From the NCBI GenBank assembly GCA_937950605.1, contig CALFDA010000084.1, positions 1 to 8,585 of the forward strand: a stretch of 8,585 bases of DNA, read 5' to 3'. Position numbers and translations under genes: made by a program. A model generated the notes under the pieces. That model was not told the origin of the DNA and did not search any database. It saw only the letters and a list, made by a program, of their open reading frames with translations. Positions within the stretch are counted from its first letter, which is position 1; every line of letters begins with the position of its first letter. Origin of the DNA: an uncultured PS1 clade bacterium (GTDB lineage: Bacteria > Pseudomonadota > Gammaproteobacteria > PS1 > Pseudothioglobaceae). Below are positions 8,101 through 8,585 of this stretch, one piece after another.

Positions 8101-8373
8101 GCCAACTTTATAACCGAACAAGGCTCTATTGCTATAGACAGGCTGTTTATTGATAAAGGTTTTCTATGGATAATTGATTATAAAACTTCCCAGCCTAAAG
8201 CGCACGAAACATTATCAGATTTTATTCAACGCCAACAAAGCCAGCACGCAAAACAATTATTATTTTATAAACAACTGATGTCCAATATATATTCCTATCC
8301 AGTTCGTTGTGCCATATATTGCCCTAGTATTAGCCAACTAATTGAGATACTTGAAGCAAAAACCATCAAATAG
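5176..8373 (+). CDS. AddA/RecB-like UvrD-family helicase with C-terminal RecB nuclease domain
   Basis: This superfamily 1A helicase-nuclease probably resects double-strand DNA ends for recombination and degrades foreign linear DNA. Helicase motifs are in order: Q-motif region TDTKQRAKAL (3-12), Walker A APAGSGKT (22-29), Ia AMTFTNKAVNEM (51-62), II LIDEFQDTS (397-405), III LVGDPMQSIYRFR (429-441), IV SANFRSS (467-473), V TIHSAKGLEFDHV (741-753) and VI LYVAMTRAKSQL (816-827). The C-terminal PD-(D/E)XK nuclease looks intact: H913 in GTLVHQYYE, D988 in IDRLF, D1001 and K1003 in DYKTS, and Q1027 with Y1031. At 1065 residues it is somewhat shorter than RecB or Gram-positive AddA. No AddB-like or RecC/RecD partner gene lies in the window. 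An in-frame stop at 5167-5169 and the absence of any ATG before Walker A force a start at TTG 5176, with only AGAAG (5168-5172) nearby, so coupling to the DUF4276 stop is likely. Helicase-nuclease identity is firm; AddA versus RecB naming is not. Confidence 0.93.
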   Translation: MITDTKQRAKALDISQSFIVQAPAGSGKTELLTQRYLKLLSVCDAPENIIAMTFTNKAVNEMTQRVLSALKSSSNTQPNAPHKQITHKLASKVMQRSNAKGWHLLQNPKRLNISTIDGLYNMINNRYPLLSQLVPRQIMAENWARDDAYQYATEQVLLMIDDQQHGKAIANLLLHLDNNVERFQTLIKNMLSRRDQWLTRLYKDDVLDVEVLKNSAQNIVSQHLKTLHELAEPYFDKHFFALLSSSTNTELAEIKSLPKFACEDLKKWQSIANLCLTNNDDWRKTLNKKNGFPADLKAQKQALIEILKNLSTQQNLKTQLACVKLLPDIDFSQQQADILLLIAQVLKLGVAHLNIYFQHQQTHDFIELALNANQALDEEQGISDISLFLDYKIQHILIDEFQDTSVTQFNTIEKLIHQWQENDGKTLFLVGDPMQSIYRFRESQVGLFLQVKNQGIANIYPKSLTLSANFRSSNSIVEANNKFFSKMFPQENDIYQGAITYSHSQSPVRAQKNTNAISFYPFADNQSVQEAQKVSAIIQTTIDNNPRDTIAVLVRTRSHLKHITQQLKDDNIAFESVEINKLQNHLLTRDLFSLTKALLHLGDKLAWLSILRAPWCGLMLDDLLILSANHDTTIYQQLNDKTVLSKLSQDGQQRAQHLYLCLQDAINNQARFNFVEILTHTINQLGLSNDTLSSVELQIKNAFLHIIHNCEAQQMLDPKTIQNSMQDLYAPSDKSQVKLMTIHSAKGLEFDHVIIPALGKKTQSDKSPIMQMCEFSNQSLLLAPTKPATAKHQNQTYQYLTFIQAQQSKFEAMRLLYVAMTRAKSQLHLLGATNTNNNAVKGSFLHLLMPFFAKKFDHINPTPNLQAPLTALPLKRFATLTKPISKPQIQESPINYQQKIQRSFKDAIGTLVHQYYEQQHFSPSIANIRTRLIEIGIPPHNLKHQQIFITQLLENTKNDKNFNWLFKTRDMSLNEANFITEQGSIAIDRLFIDKGFLWIIDYKTSQPKAHETLSDFIQRQQSQHAKQLLFYKQLMSNIYSYPVRCAIYCPSISQLIEILEAKTIK

Positions 8374-8380
8374 AGCTCAA

Positions 8381-8552
8381 CACATATCAAACCACATTGT
8401 TATATCGTAAAAAGTGGCAAAAGTACCAGATTTGCCGAGTTTATTAACCACTACGTTATCTAGCAAAAAACACATCAAAATTAAACTACATTGTCCAATC
8501 TGTTTATAAGACACATAAAACTACATTATTCGCCACACTTGCAAAATACATT
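8381..8552 (+). repeat. Degenerate short direct repeats in the tail
   Basis: The ten-base word AAACTACATT occurs exactly at 8483-8492 and 8518-8527. A one-base variant, AAACCACATT, is at 8389-8398, and a looser copy, AAAATACATT, is at 8543-8552. CACAT or CACAC stands a few bases before each (8381, 8471, 8512, 8534). Spacing between copies is irregular, about 94, 35 and 25 bases, so this is not a CRISPR array. It could be a set of binding sites or subterminal repeats of an insertion element. Confidence 0.4.
8416..8436. terminator. Weak candidate hairpin after the helicase gene
   Basis: GGCAAA at 8416-8421 is perfectly complementary to TTTGCC at 8431-8436 across a 9-base loop, about 42 bases after the helicase stop. 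The sequence that follows (GAGTTTATT) has only a short T stretch, so this is a poor intrinsic terminator. It could equally be an operator-like inverted repeat or chance. Confidence 0.25.
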
Positions 8553-8558
8553 AAGTCT

Positions 8559-8577
8559 AAATAAGTTTTATTTTTTT
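8559..8577. terminator. Weak A/T stem with T run near the right edge
   Basis: AAATAA (8559-8564) pairs with TTATTT (8568-8573) around a 3-base loop, followed by more T residues. An all-A/T stem is unstable, so termination here is doubtful, though the T run is the best in the tail. Confidence 0.2.
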
Positions 8578-8585
8578 AATTCAAT

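Larger units (their letters stand above)
8374..8585. other. AT-rich non-coding tail after the helicase gene
   Basis: No convincing coding frame is seen on either strand over these 212 bases; stops are frequent and no protein family is recognisable. The stretch holds a 6-base-pair inverted repeat, degenerate direct repeats of CACAT followed by AAAC(T/C)ACATT, and a short A/T stem next to a T run at its right end. It may be an intergenic region or the edge of a degraded mobile element. Confidence 0.5.

Noticed and set aside
8381..8552. CRISPR array
   Set aside because: The repeat core is only about 10 bases, copies are degenerate, spacing is irregular, and no cas gene is present.

Overview
The window reads as AT-rich, gene-dense bacterial chromosome. 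The DNA polymerase I fragment aligns closely with Escherichia coli PolA: with a one-residue offset change, every catalytic residue and the C-terminus fall at E. coli numbering. This points to a gammaproteobacterium. The low G+C content and strong A/T bias at third codon positions would fit a marine sulfur-oxidiser or symbiont lineage such as the SUP05/Thioglobus group. That placement is inference from composition and general protein character, not a demonstrated match.

Layout, all on the + strand: (1) bases 1-1729, the 3' two thirds of polA, cut by the left edge inside the proofreading exonuclease domain; (2) 1783-3483, argS, arginyl-tRNA synthetase, after a 53-base gap; (3) 3493-4593, an ABC-type AAA ATPase of the COG4637-like family, 9 bases after argS; (4) 4590-5186, a DUF4276 (TOPRIM-like) protein overlapping the ATPase by 4 bases; (5) 5176-8373, a large UvrD/RecB/AddA-like helicase with a C-terminal RecB-family nuclease, starting at TTG and overlapping the DUF4276 gene by 11 bases; (6) 8374-8585, a 212-base AT-rich tail with no gene, holding a small inverted repeat and several degenerate copies of a short direct repeat.

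polA, argS and the AddA-like gene are housekeeping genes of replication, translation and double-strand-break repair. The ATPase/DUF4276 pair is the accessory element. It has the form of a two-component ABC-ATPase plus TOPRIM-effector module, comparable in logic to OLD/Gabija and PARIS-type systems. It sits in a seamless run between argS and the AddA-like gene, with no room for its own promoter, and its stop codon overlaps the TTG start of the AddA-like gene. Arginine codon use differs: AGA/AGG is rare in argS, polA and the addA-like gene, moderate in the ATPase gene and dominant in the DUF4276 gene, which suggests the pair was acquired.

Points most worth a second look: the candidate defence pair welded to a recombination nuclease, the natural Ala in place of a catalytic Glu in the PolA proofreading motif, and the repeat-bearing tail that might be the edge of a mobile element.
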